Below are positions 13,501 through 24,900 of a stretch of DNA of 64,000 nucleotides, piece by piece. Positions within the stretch are counted from its first letter, which is position 1. Every line of letters starts with the position of its first letter. Source of the DNA: Blastocladiella emersonii ATCC 22665. Lineage: Eukaryota; Blastocladiomycota; Blastocladiomycetes; Blastocladiales; Blastocladiaceae. The position numbers and the translations under genes were made by a program. The notes below the pieces were generated by a model, which was not told the origin of the DNA, ran no database searches, and saw nothing but the letters and a program-made list of their open reading frames with translations. The DNA is taken from assembly GCA_025594325.1 (NCBI GenBank), contig JANHCV010000001.1:620001-684000 (forward strand). Reading direction: 5' to 3'.

Positions 13501-15624
13501 GTGGGCTACGGCGACGTTTGCTGCGCCGGCGCCATCGCCCGAAACGGCGCAGCACGCGCGGAACCGGACGCCGGCAGCGGACCTCGACTCGTTCGACGAC
13601 CTAGCGGGCGACACGAGTGGTCCGAGCTCGCTGGCCAACTCGACGTCGTTCGGCGACGAGCTCGGTACCGGCCCGTCGTCGCTGGCCTCGTCGCGCGACG
13701 TGCTCCGGTCGCTCGACGACGACGCGTTCGCGAACCGCATCCCGCGCGCGCACTACGATCTCGCGCAGCTCAGTATCTCGGTGGTCGAGGACCTCGCGAT
13801 GCTCGAGACCGAGCTCGAGCAGACGGTGCTCGTCGACTCGGCGGATAGCAGCAGCAGCGGGAGCGGGAGCAGCGACGAGGCGAATAGCTCGTCGAGCTCG
13901 AGTTCCGTCGTCGGCCTCGAGATCGTCGACGACCACTTTGCCGACCCCGTCGACCACCACCTCGACTTCCGCACGCCGCCCGCGTCGACCGCTGCACACT
14001 CGCGTGCGAGCACCACGGGCACCGCGAGCGGCGGCGCCTGCGGCGCGTCGGCCGTCGCGGACCCGTCGGGCGCGGTGCTCGCGTGGGACGCGGTCGTCAA
14101 GGTCGCGCGCGTGATCATCAAGCTCGCGGACCCGGTCGCGGGCACCAACATCCTCGACGCGGTCCTGTCGGACCTGTGCCTCGCGGCGAACGCGTGGTCC
14201 GCGCACCCGACGTCCCTGCGCGCGTCGATCCAGGTGTCGGTCGGGTCCCTCGAGGTCCTCGACACGATGCCGAGCTCCGCGTGGAAGAAGCTCCTGACCG
14301 TGTCCCGCGCGCACACCCACGCGCACGCGAACGCGCGGTCGCCTGGGCCCGCGCACGGGTCGGCGACGCCCGGCGGGCACGCGCTCCCGTTCGTCCGCAT
14401 GGACGCGGTGTGTTTCGGGAGCGGGGATGCGCAGGAGGGCGAGTGGCGCGCCAAGGTCCGCGTCCAGCCCATGAAGCTCCACCTCGACCAGGATACCGTC
14501 GAGGCCGTGATCGGGTTCGCGTCCGAGGTCGAGAGTAAGGTCGCCGGGTACGAGGTCGTTGACGGGCCCGCGTCGCCCATGATGGCGGGCGGCGGCGGGT
14601 TTGACCCGGGGGCCGCGACCACGGCGACACCGGCGGCTTCGCACTCGCGACACGCGACGGACCGCCCCGCGCCCGCTCCGCCCGCATCGGCGCCGAGCGG
14701 CCCCTTCTTCCAGCGCGTCGAAGTGTACCCGATCAGCGTACGCATCGACTACAAGCCGAAGCGCGTGGACCTGGCGGCGCTGCACCGCGGGCACGTTGTG
14801 CAGCTGCTCAACGTGTTCCACCTCGAGGGCGCCGAGATGAACCTGCGCCACGTTACGGTCACCGGTACCCGCGGGGTGCCCGAGCTCCTCGCCGCGCTCG
14901 TCTCCGACTGGCTCCCGCACGTCCGCAACACCCAGCTCCCCAACATGGTTTCGGGCGTCGGCCCGCTCCGGTCGCTCGTCAATATCGGGACGGGCGTCGC
15001 GGACCTGTTTCTCCTGCCGGTCGAGCAGTATCGCCGCGATGGGCGGTTGATCAAGGGTACGGCGTGGTTTGGGTGAGAGGGGTTGCGGGGTGGAGGTGCT
15101 GACACAGGATGTGTGGTGTAGGGCTCCAGCGCGGCGCGCACAATTTCGTCAAGACGGCCGCTGTCGAGACGCTGAGCCTCGGCGCCAAGCTCGCGGTCGG
15201 CACGCACACGCTGCTCGAGCGCGCCGACACGCTGCTCGGTCCCACCACTTCCTCCTCATCGGCCTCCCCACCACCGCCACAACCCGCCGCATCCTCGCCC
15301 GACCGCCGCGCCGCCGCCCCCGCGCCCGCGTCGAGCAAGTACGCGCACCAGCCGCGCGACGCGCGCGAGGGCCTGGCGCAGGCCATCACGAGTCTGCGGC
15401 AGAACGTGACGCAGGCGGCGCGCGTGATCGCGATCCCCGTCGAGACCATGGAGCGCGACGGCGCCACGGGCGCGGTGCGCGCGGTCCTGCGCGCGGTGCC
15501 GATTGCCGTTCTTCGGCCCATGATCGGCGCGACGGATGCCGTCGGGAAGACGCTCATGGGGATCCGGAATGACTTGGACCCCGGAAAGCAGCAGGAGTTG
15601 ATGGATAAGTACAAGTCGGCGTGA
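10600..15624 (+). CDS. ATG2: Atg2 autophagy lipid-transfer protein
   Basis: Atg2 bridges the ER and the growing phagophore and delivers phospholipid for autophagosome expansion, working with Atg9 and Atg18. Exons: 10600-10615, 10681-13088, 13136-15056 and 15122-15624, giving 1615 aa (yeast about 1590). The 16-nt first exon encodes MWGFP plus one base. Splicing restores the family N-terminus, with ALPANLQKRLVKFLLKRAL starting the chorein-type lipid-entry domain. The C-terminal Atg2 domain, from about residue 1330, includes VEVYPISVRIDYKPKR and, across the last intron, LIKGLQRGAHNFVKTAAVE. The middle has Ser/Asp/Pro-rich linkers. The stop lies 126 bp from the convergent MRP21 stop. Identification is secure. 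The small first exon is inferred from the reading frame and the N-terminal match. Confidence 0.95.
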
Positions 15625-15750
15625 TGCGGGGTGCCGAGAGAGAGGGTGGAGGGGGAGGGTGGAGGGAGAACATGCTGTACAGTTTGTTTCATGGAACGGG
15701 GTGGTTTATCAGAGGAGGGAGAGTAGCTACAAATGGAGGGGAGGTGTGGC

Positions 15751-16085
15751 CTAGTAGCCCCTGTACACCACCACCGCGGACGAACGTCAGCATCGTCAAC
15801 GCAACGACCAACGAAGCCAACGCACATGTCGATCATCTTCTTGGCGAGCGTGACGCGCTCCGAGACCTGGTCCTTGAAGACGCGCTCGGACCGCTCGCGG
15901 TGCAGGCGCTTGCGCTTGTCGCACGGCTTCTCGAAGTAGAGCGCGTCCTTGACGGTGCGCCGCCAGTTGTTATTGTTGAGGATGCGCGTCAGCAGCCGCA
16001 TCGACTGCTGCGGGTTGCCGCCGCACGCGATCATCCGCCCGTGCGTCTTGAACGCGTTCTTGGCGGCGTTGTGGGCTGCGTTCAT
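15751..16085 (-). CDS. MRP21: mitochondrial ribosomal protein bS21m
   Basis: Small-subunit mitoribosomal protein of the bS21 family, an RNA-binding protein of the 30S-like platform. Exons by eye: 16085-15826 and 15760-15751, giving 89 aa. The family core is clear: RLLTRILNNNNWRRTVKDAL, then YFEKPCDKRKRLHRERSER, ending KKMIDMGY. The terminal exon is only 10 nt, with GTGCGT as donor and TACAG as acceptor. Without that splice the frame runs on into an unrelated Trp/Ser/Pro-rich tail, so the tiny exon is well supported. It is divergent from RRP36 (193 bp between starts) and convergent with ATG2. The start is the ATG at 16083-16085, and no upstream in-frame sequence resembles the family. Confidence 0.88.
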
Positions 16086-16278
16086 GGTGTGTGATGCGTT
16101 GCAGGGTGGGTGGGGTGGGAGAGGAGAGGAGGATCGGCGACCAGCAAGCTTGACCTCGGGTGGCCCATCAACCGCATCATGTGAGCCCACGGCGCTACGC
16201 CGCGCAAAAATTTTGAGGTCGCTGCGCCGTTCACCTCGCGGCCCGTCCATCGTTAGGCCATCACACGCACGTAAAACC

Positions 16279-17424
16279 ATGAAGCAAAGCTCGACCGCAC
16301 CACCAGCAGCAAAGTCGCGGAAGCCCGCGTCAACGAAACCCGCACCGCGGGCCCGGGCACCGGCACCGGCTGCTGCGCCGGCGTTCTCGTCCGACAATGA
16401 TGATGACGAGGAAGAGATGGAGGCCTTCGATGACCGCAGCGATGACTCCGAGGAGGAAGAGGGATCTGACGACGAGGATGAAGCCGCCGCGTCCGACTCC
16501 GACGCCCCGCCCGCTTCCGACTCCGACGACGACGATCCGTTCGCCGATGCGTCCGGCAGCGACGCCGACGACGACGGCCAGGTCGCCGGTCGCGAGGTGT
16601 ACGGGTCGTCCGATTCCGAGGAGGCGAGCGGCGATGAGGAGAGCGACAGCGATGCCGAGCCCGAGGAAGCCCTGTCGTTTGCCGAGATCTCGGAGCAGCG
16701 CGAGCGCATGGGCAAGAAGGCGTACCTCGAGAGCCTCGGGTCCGACGCGCGCAGTCGAAGCGGGCGCAAGCCGGTCGCGAAACGCGATAACCGTCATGCG
16801 TACGCGTCTCGCGAGCGATATATGTGTGAGCATAGGGAGCTTACACGTTGACGTGTGTGTAGGCCAACCGAGATGACGAGCAAGCGGCCCGTGACGCGCC
16901 GCCGCACCGTTGTCGACCTGCCCGCCAAGGTGCGTCCACTTCCCATCGAGCCCTCAACTCCGATGCTGACCCGCGATCCGTAGAACCGCCGCGACCCACG
17001 CTTCGACAACCTGTCGGGCGTGTTCAACCAGGGCCTATTCGACGCGTCGTACGGGTTCCTCAAGGACTACCAGCAGCGCGAGCTGCAGGAGCTCAAGGAG
17101 CAGCTGGCCAAGAGCCGCGACCCGGACCAGACGCGCGAGCTGACGGGCGCCATCCAGACCATGCAGAACCGCATGCGCGCCAAGCACGAGGCCGACACCA
17201 AGCAGAAGATCAAGCGCGAGTGGCGCAAGAGCGAGCTCGCCAAGGTCAAGGAGGGCAAGACCCCGTTCTTCCTCAAGCGCTCCGAGCAGAAGAAGCTCCT
17301 CCTCATCTCCAAGCTCAAGGGCAAGTCCGACGACCAGCTCGACAAGATCGCCGAGAAGAAGCGCAAGCGCGATGCGGGCAAGGACTGGAAGTGGATGCCC
17401 AAGCGCCGCCGTACCGATGCTTGA
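16279..17424 (+). CDS. RRP36: Rrp36 pre-rRNA processing factor
   Basis: Nucleolar Rrp36, an SSU-processome component needed for early cleavages of pre-rRNA on the way to 18S rRNA. Exons: 16279-16799, 16863-16929 and 16984-17424, giving 342 aa. The N-terminal third is a long acidic Asp/Glu/Ser tract. The small second exon restores APTEMTSKRPVTRRRTVV, a family signature, followed after the second intron by NRRDPRFDNLSG. The rest is a Lys/Arg/Glu-rich helix with KEGKTPFFLKRSEQKKLLL and the C-terminal MPKRRR. Donors are GTACGC and GTGCGT. A canonical AATAAA follows 22 nt after the stop. The acidic N-terminus plus basic C-terminus is the usual layout of the family. Confidence 0.93.
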
Positions 17425-17446
17425 AGGGTATGTGCCGTGCATGGTC

Positions 17447-17452
17447 AATAAA
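17447..17452 (+). terminator. AATAAA polyadenylation signal of RRP36
   Basis: An exact AATAAA hexamer begins 22 nt past the RRP36 stop codon and before the next + strand gene starts at 17622. This is the clearest poly(A) signal seen among the convincing genes of the window. Position and match are direct observations; function is inferred. Confidence 0.5.
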
Positions 17453-17621
17453 CGCGCTTTTGCCCCACGATCAGAGCAGGCATCCGACGGAGCAGAGGAC
17501 GCGAGAAGCGCGGCGGAATGTCTCCCACGTCGCCGCCGAACCCGTGCTCCTTCATTTTCATTCATCCCAGCGCCTCACGCTGCCCCAACCATCCCGCACC
17601 TTCAATGGAACCATAGAGCAA

Positions 17622-20600
17622 ATGTCACACCATGCAATCGCCGAGCGCGAGGGCAATCCGCCGTTGCTAGACAACGCCACGGCCGCGCCGCCGGCGGCCG
17701 TGGCCACGGCGCCTGCCCCGCTGCCCGACGTGGATCCGCGCCCGCCGGCCTCCGCGGAACCGGCCTACGTCGCGGCCACTGCCGCGGATCAGCCGCGCGC
17801 GACGCGCGCTATGCTCGTCCGCCGCCCGAACGTCGCCAAGTCGCTGCCCACGCTGCTGAGCCACGGGTGCTCGAGCTCAAGGCGGCGGATCGCGCCTGGC
17901 AAGTCGTCGCCTTCATCGCTGAGTGGGCCCGATGGGAATGACTCGGACAGCAGTGCCGATGACGACGACGAGGAGGTGGACCCGCCATCCGCCATCGTCG
18001 CGGCCAACATGCCGCAGTCGTCGTCCGAGTACAGCGACTCGGAGGAGGCCAACGCCGCCACCACCGCGGCCGGGCGCCGCGCGAGCGTGCACTCGGACTC
18101 GGGCGCCGTCCTTCCTGCGCCCACGTCGATCCTGAGCGGGTCGCACAGCGTGTCGTCGCCGGTGCTCGACACGGCGCACATCACCTCCTCCCCCACTGGT
18201 CCCGACGCGCCCTCGCCCACCCCGCTCTCCCGCGACGCGGCGGCGCGCAAGCTGCAGGACTGGTGGCGGATGCGTTCGATGAAGGCGCACCTGACCAAGA
18301 TCAAGCGGCGGACGAGCAACTCGACGCTGCAGCGGTCGCTGAACGGCGGTGGGGGGCACACGCACAGCCGCAGCAGTTCGGGCGACAACCCGCTGCTCCG
18401 CGCCAACCAGCGGCACCTGACCGAGTTCAACGCGGACCCGAAGGCCGCGGTCGCGGGGATGCGCGCCGACGCGCTAAGAAAGGCGAGCGAGGCCGAAGCC
18501 GTCGACCATGTCGTCGAGTTTCTACTGCGCAACGCGGCGGCAGTGGATAAGGTCAAGCTCGGCGAGTTCTTTGGGCTGCCGTACGGAGGAGGGTTCGGGA
18601 CCGCGGAGGCCATCGACGACTGACCTCGCGGCACGCGCGCGTGTGTGTAGGGACCCCTTCTCCGTCGCCGTGATGCGCGGGTACATCACGTCGCTCGATT
18701 TCGTCGGGCACGAGTTCGACCAGGCGCTGCGCAACCTGCTGACGCACTTCCGCCTGCCGGGCGAGGCGCAGAAGATTGACCGGATCCTCGACCAGTTTGG
18801 CGAGACGTACCACGCCCACAACCCGGGCGTGTTTCGCGACCCGGCCACGGCGCTCGTCCTCGCCTTCTCGCTGATCATGCTGAACACGGACGCGCACAAC
18901 CCCGCGGGTACGTCTTGGGAATCGATGGACAGAACGCGGCCACGGCTGACTGAACGGGGTGTAGTCAAGAAGAAGATGTCGGTCGTCGAGTTCCAGCGCA
19001 ACAACCGCGGCATCGACGCGGGGAGCGACCTGCCCGTGTCGTTCCTGCGCCGGCTGTACTTTGAGATCACCTGCCACGAGATCCGCATGAACGGCGACCA
19101 CGGCGCCAAGACCGCCGCGCTGATCAAGCAGATGATTGGCGCCGAGGTACGAGTCTCTGGGAGCGCGTCGGTGACGTTGGCTGACCATCGCGGTGGCGGT
19201 GTAGCGGATACGCACGCAGTTCATGGCCGAGTTCTTTGCCTTCAAGATCATCAAGCGCGCCAAGCACGAGCGCAAGGTGTTTCTGTTCGCCGACTGCCTC
19301 GTCGTACGTACCCCCGCGGCCGCGCACCCTGACCCCCACTCACCCTCTCGCCATGCAGCTCACGAAACCAAGGCCGGGCCCGCGGTACCAGGTGAAGCAG
19401 ATCCTGGACCTGCTGACCTTCACGCCGGCCAAGCTCGCGGCCGACGACCCCGAGGCCGCGGATCTGCCCTACGCCGTGGCCCTGCGCAGCGTGGAGGGCG
19501 CATCGGTGCCCGGGTCGCCACCGACGGTCGTGATCCCCGCCACCGACCAGGCCGAGCCACAGCCACACAGCAGCAGCGGGTTCACGTGGACCGTCCAGGA
19601 CGACGAGGAGGTGGTCCTCGCGTTCGAGACGCCCGAGGAGCGCGACGTGTTTGTCGGCAACGTGTTCCGAGCCACGCAGGCGTATACGCGCGAGCTGTGT
19701 ACGGTTTCGTGACTTGGGCCGAGTGGGAAGCCGCCACTGACCGCGCGGTGTGTAGCGACCATCACCGAGTTCATGACGCAGCGCGTGGCGCTGACCAAGG
19801 CCAACCTCGAGAAGCGGTACTCGTCGAGCACGGCCATCACGTCGCTCCTCGGGACCACGGGTAGCAAGACACCCGACCCCGGCGGCGTCTCACCCTCGCC
19901 CAGGACCATGGACGTTGCCGCCATCAAGTCCGCCGCGACGACGACAGGGTCCCTGCGCGCGGCCCGCCTGAACCTACAGCGCGACGCGGCCAAGACGGCG
20001 CACACGCTGCAGCAGACGCGCTCGATGCTCCTCCAGCAGGCAAGGCGGCGCGGCGGGACCGGCGGCGGCGGGTCGCAGTACGGGTCGAGCACCAGCCTCG
20101 GCGGCGCCAGCGGTGCGAGCGCAACGGGCGAGTCGGAACCCTCGCCGACAGACACGATCGCGTCGCTCCCGCAATCCGCGACCACATCCGACGACCCTCA
20201 CCAGCCGCGCGCGGGCGCCGGGTCCATGGCGATCCGCCTGACGGCGAGCGGGACGTCGCTCGCGTCGATTGCTGCCGGCACCAGCCCATCTCCACCACCA
20301 GTGCTTCACCCGGCTGACGACCCACCGCCGCCGACCGCACACCTCGCGGCGCCCCGTCCCGCGACCGCCGGCCCGCTCCCGCGCAGCTCGAGCGCGCACG
20401 GGTACTTCACGTCGCTGCCGCGGCGGCTGTTCGGGTCCATGACGGGCACCGCGCGGACGTCGGCGAGCCGGTCGCCGAGCCGGTCGGCGGTCAGCGATGC
20501 GGGGAGCGATACCGAGGACGCGGTGCAGGCGCACGACGCGGGTGGGAGTGGGACGGCGGGGCGCGGCCGGCGCGGGTCGCCCGCGGACCTCGTGGTGGCG

Positions 20601-20816
20601 CCGCCGGCGGCGGGGCCGCGGAGTCCCATGGGGAAGAGTCCCGTTGGGAGCGTCGGTGACGTGGGGACAATCCCGCGCACGCTCGATGTGCCTGACGAAG
20701 AGGAGGCGGGCGACGACGCGCGGCCGCGCGAGCTGCCGAGCAGCAGCACAAGCGAGACCTCGGGGACGGGCACCGTCGGGCGGTGGCGGAGGCGCGCGAA
20801 TTCGGTCAAGAACTAA
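17622..20816 (+). CDS. IQ-Sec7-PH Arf guanine nucleotide exchange factor
   Basis: Arf-GEF of the IQSEC/BRAG type, which loads GTP on Arf GTPases to drive vesicle and endosome traffic. Exons: 17622-18580, 18651-18907, 18965-19146, 19205-19303, 19359-19698 and 19756-20816, giving 965 aa. A disordered Ser/Asp-rich N-terminus leads to an IQ-like helix at about 205-230 (AARKLQDWWRMRSMKAHLTK). The Sec7 domain follows at about 270-470: FRLPGEAQKIDRILDQF holds the catalytic glutamic finger, then FSLIMLNTDAHNP and, after an intron, FQRNNRG. A PH-like region follows at about 480-620 (HERKVFLFADCL). The C-terminus is Ser/Gly/Pro-rich. The start at 17622 is the best ATG after RRP36, but the frame is open further upstream, so the N-terminus is less certain. 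It is convergent with NAS6, with only 40 bp between stops. Confidence 0.9.
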
Positions 20817-20856
20817 TGGTAAAGCTGCTGTTTGAACACACATAAACGATACACAT

Positions 20857-21703
20857 TCACTCCTCGATGCCGAGCGTGCGGGTGACCCAGTGGCGGAACT
20901 TGTCCTCGCCGCACACCTGGAGCGGGGTCTTTCCGTCCTTGTTGATACGGTCGCTGTCGGCGTTGGCGCGCTCGACGAGGTACGCGGCGACGGGGCCGTG
21001 GCACTCCTCGCACGCCAGGTGCAGCGGCGTGTTGCCCGTCGCGTCCGGGCTGTTGACGCGCGACCGGCCGGTCGTGTGCAGCAGCTCGACGAGCTTGACG
21101 TGGCCGAGCGAGGCGGCGCGGTGGCTACGGGTGAGGGTGAGGTTAGGCGAGGGATATTTTGCGTGAGAGGATGACAGCGCACATGGGAAGCTGTCCCTGA
21201 CTGTCGGCCAGGTTCGCGTTCGCGCCGGCGGCGAGGAGCGCGGTGAGGACCTCGAGCCGGTTCTTGGACGCGGCGTAGTGCAGGCTCGTGTTCCCGCGCT
21301 GGTTCTGCGCGTCGACGCTGGCGCCGCGGCCGATCAGGAGCTCGACGATCTGCGCGTTGCCGACCGAGGCTAGACGTCGCGGGTCAGCCATCGCTCACTC
21401 CACACCTTGCACCCCAAAACCCGTACATGCAATCATCAACGGCGTCCACCCGGCCTCGTCGACCGCGTCCACGGCGGCGCCGTACCGGATGGCCCACTCG
21501 GCAACCTCGTGCGCGGACCCCGAGCACGCCCAGTGCAGGACGGTGCGCTCGTCCTCGTCCTTTTCCTGCAGCTTGCGCGCCACGGCGTCGCGGTCCGCGT
21601 CCGGGTACCCGGCCATGGACTGCACGCGCGGCAGGTCGCCGTCGAGCGCCGCGTCGAAGATGGTGGTGGCGCCTGGGCGGATTGCGGCTTGGTCGATGGT
21701 CAT
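20857..21703 (-). CDS. NAS6: Nas6/PSMD10 (gankyrin) proteasome assembly chaperone
   Basis: Ankyrin-repeat chaperone that binds the C-domain of the Rpt3 ATPase during assembly of the 19S proteasome base. Exons: 21703-21427, 21369-21183 and 21124-20857, giving 243 aa (family about 226-231). About six ankyrin repeats are visible, including ERTVLHWACSGSAHEVAEWA, AGWTPLMIASSVGNAQIVEL across intron 1, GNTSLHYAASKNRLEVLTAL, and QLPIHRAASLGHVKLVELL across intron 2. The order and wording match Nas6/gankyrin closely rather than generic ankyrin proteins, notably the repeat with HRAAS-LG and KLVELL. Donors are GTACGG and GTGCGC. It shares a 233-bp promoter region with RPGRIP1L. Confidence 0.88.
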
Positions 21704-21936
21704 TTTGGGTTGCGTGGGTTACAGATGCATGGAGTCCCGTTGGGAGGGAGGGGATGCGTCAGCGCGAAGTGGGCCAAAAAGAGATCGCCGCGCGCAGCGC
21801 CCATGGTCAGCTGAGCGACGCGTGGCCGACGCGTCTCACGCGTTTTCGCGCCGACGCGGAGACAGCCGATCCTGCGCCCCCACCCTCGCTCTCTCTTCAG
21901 CTACACTACGCATCTCATGAACCTCTGACTCTTGCA
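21704..21936. promoter_or_regulatory. NAS6/RPGRIP1L divergent promoter with ACGCGT triplet
   Basis: A 233-bp spacer between divergent starts. Three ACGCGT hexamers lie within 26 bp, at 21818-21823, 21829-21834 and 21838-21843, about 94-120 bp upstream of the RPGRIP1L ATG. ACGCGT is the core of the MluI cell-cycle box bound by MBF in yeasts. The cluster is seen directly; any regulatory role is inference. Confidence 0.5.
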
Positions 21937-24900
21937 ATGACATCTTACCTCCGCGATGGTGCGGGACCGCGCACCCACCCCCGCGTCTCGCGGGCAGCAC
22001 GCTGACTCAACGGCGGCTCGCTAGGCCTCGACCACAACGACCTGCAGGCGACTCTGCGCGACGAGAACCTGGAGCTGAAGCGGCGGCTCAACGCGCAAAT
22101 GGACGTGACCAAGAAGCTCAACACGCGCGTGCAGAAGATGAGCGAGGACATGGCCAAGCTCAAGGTGCGCGCCGGCGCACCACCATCTTCTGCGTTCGAC
22201 TCGCCCACGAGCGCGCTTCCAACCGGCGGCGGTGCGGGCGGTGCGCTGTCCCGACCACACGGGATCCCGCCGCCGACCGTGGTCGCCGCGCGGAACATTG
22301 TTCACAAGCGCAACCCGTCGCTCGAGGCGCTCGTCGACGACATGCGCGCGCAGCTGCGCGACCTGTCCAAGGAGAACATCAACCTCAAGTCTAAGGTCCA
22401 GCACTTTCGCGCACTGCACGAGGCCACGCTGCGCAAGCGCGGCAAGTGGGATTCGATCGGGCCAAAGGTACGCCCGACGTTGAGTGAGATTGGCGAGTAG
22501 CTGACGCAGCGCCAGCGTAGGGGAAGCGCGTCGGGTCGGCCGCGGCGCCGCAGCAACGGTCGCCAACCAAGCAGGCGGGGATGGGGACCATGGTGTTTGA
22601 TGACGACGAGCCGCCGACGTTTGTTCAGCCGCCGCCTCCACCACGTACGCCGGATTCATCTCGTGTGTACTTCGTGTTTGACAACTGACTTGTGCCACTG
22701 TAGCTCCGCCCGTGATCGAAAGCCCCGAGTACCTGGACCTGTTCGTCCGACTTTCCCACGACGCTATGGCTCGCGCGAGGCTGACTTTTACAACGTGTAG
22801 CAAGCACACGCTCGAGACCGTCCGCCACGACGCCGCGACCAAGGACGTCAAGCTCGCCGAGCTCCTCGCTCGTGTCGACGAGCTGACCCGCGCACTCGAG
22901 GTCGAGCGCGCCAAGGCGCCCGCGAAACCTGACGGCACCGAGGTGCTCGTGCTCAAGCAGCAAATGTACGTCTCACCACCCCTTCCCGCACACCACCACC
23001 CGCTCACCCGCTGTGCACCACAAGAGCCGTCCTCGAATCGCGCCAGCGCACCATGACGCAGGACGCGGCGAGCCGGTCGACCATGATCGAGGAGCTGCTG
23101 CAGCGGTGCGCCAAGCTCGAGGAGGCCGAGGTGCGGCACCAGCAGCAGATCGCCGACGCGGCCGCGGCCTCGACGCAGCTGCACGCCGAGCTCGACACGG
23201 CGCGCGCGCACGTCCTCGACCTCGAGACGGAGCTCGCACAGGCGCGCGTCGACGCGCAGGCCATGGAACACGTTCGTACCCTTTCATCCTCGTCGCCCGC
23301 GTGATGTGGATTGGATACACGTCAATTTACACCCACATATGTTTAGCTGAAGCGCGCAGCCGACGACGCGCGCACCGAGCGGCAGCTCGCGCTCGACGAG
23401 AACGCGCGGCTCATCGACCAGGCGCTCGAGTCGCAGCAGGCGGCGCGGGCGCGGCACGAGGCTGCGGTGCAGGAACTGCACGGGACCATCGCACACGTCG
23501 AGGCGAGCAACCGCCAGCTGCTCCTCGACAACAAGCGGCTGCTCGACGAGCTCGACGTGGCGAAGTCGCAAACCGCGGCCATGACCGCGCGGCACGCCGA
23601 GGCCGCGGCGCGCGCCGACACCGCCGCGCACGAGCTCGCCACGCTCAAGAAGCGCGTGCAGGTGTTCGCCGAGACCAACCACGTCTCGGCGGGCGATATC
23701 CAGGAGGCCCTCGTCCTCGTCGCGTGGCGCAGGCAGCACGGGATCGCCCTCGACACTCTCCTCTCGATGCACGAGTGGGTCGCCGACAAGGCCGGCGCGC
23801 TGCACCTCCGCCGCGAGTACCTCGCCGCCCTCCACGACCTCGACCACACGCGCCAGTTGCTCGCGCTGCAGCAGGAGGTCAACCGCGATTACCGCACCGA
23901 GCTCGCGGCCGTCCAGGACACGCTCGACGGGCTGCGCGAGGAGTACGCGAGGCAGCGCGAGCGCGACGCGCGCGTGCTCGATGCGCGGCAGCACCGGATC
24001 GCCGCCCTCGAGCGCCAGCTGCGCAACGCGGCCATGTCCGTATCCCCCGCCGCGGGCGTCGCGCAGGACCCGAGCCTCGGCCTCGCCATGGTCGTCCGCG
24101 TGCACTCGTGGACGTTCGCGCACTCGGCGCCCGCGTCGCCCGTGATCCTGCTCTTTGTCCTCGACTTCTTCACCTTCGACTCGGTCGTCACGCCCATGAC
24201 ACCGCCCGCGACCGCGCAGTCGCTGGTCCTCGACGACTGGTCCGTCGCGTGGCCGCTCGACCCCGTCACCGACGCGCTGTTCTGGTACCTCGAGTCGGAC
24301 GCGCCCGGGTGCGGGATCGCTATCGACGTGGTCGCGGTCCGCCCCGACGGCACGTTCGCGGTACTCGGGTCAGCGCGCGTCGCACGGCTCGCGCACCTGC
24401 TCAAGGCGGGGACCCCGACGGGGCTCCACTACACGCTCGAGGTCCGCGGCGATCCCGCGGGCGCCCGCGAGTGGGGCGCTGATCCCGGCCAGATCCCGCT
24501 CGACGACACGGATGATGGGCGCGTGGTCCTCGGCACGATCCAGTGCTCCGTGTCCCTGTCGCAGCCGCTCGAGGAGGCGTGGCTCGCGCACCAAGAACGC
24601 TCGCGCGGGCTCCCTTCCTCGTCCGCCTCGACCGCGCTCCCAAGCGCTCCCGGGGCGACGCCAAAGTACCGCTCGGACACCCTGCTCGTCTCGCTGCACT
24701 CGCCGCGCGGGCTGCCGACCAAGACCCGCACCCCCGCGCTGTACGCGCTCGTGGACGTGTACCACCGCACGGGGCTCCGCACCGCGTGTCCCTCGGCGGC
24801 GGCCGACCCGCTCGCCGTCAGCCTGGTCCTCGCGCCCGACGCCGTCGCGTGGCTCGGCAACCAGCCCATGGTCGTGTCCGTGTTCGACGACGCCGACCCC

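Noticed and set aside
15051-16769. 572-residue minus-strand frame over MRP21 and RRP36
   Set aside because: Only the 89-residue bS21m part is protein-like, and splicing ends it early. The rest is antisense to RRP36 or ATG2.
22741-22800. Exonic reading of the 60-bp RPGRIP1L segment as coding
   Set aside because: It is open in frame, but it starts GTTCGT and ends CTGAC...GTGTAG like all local introns, and splicing gives a cleaner coiled coil. Retention remains possible.
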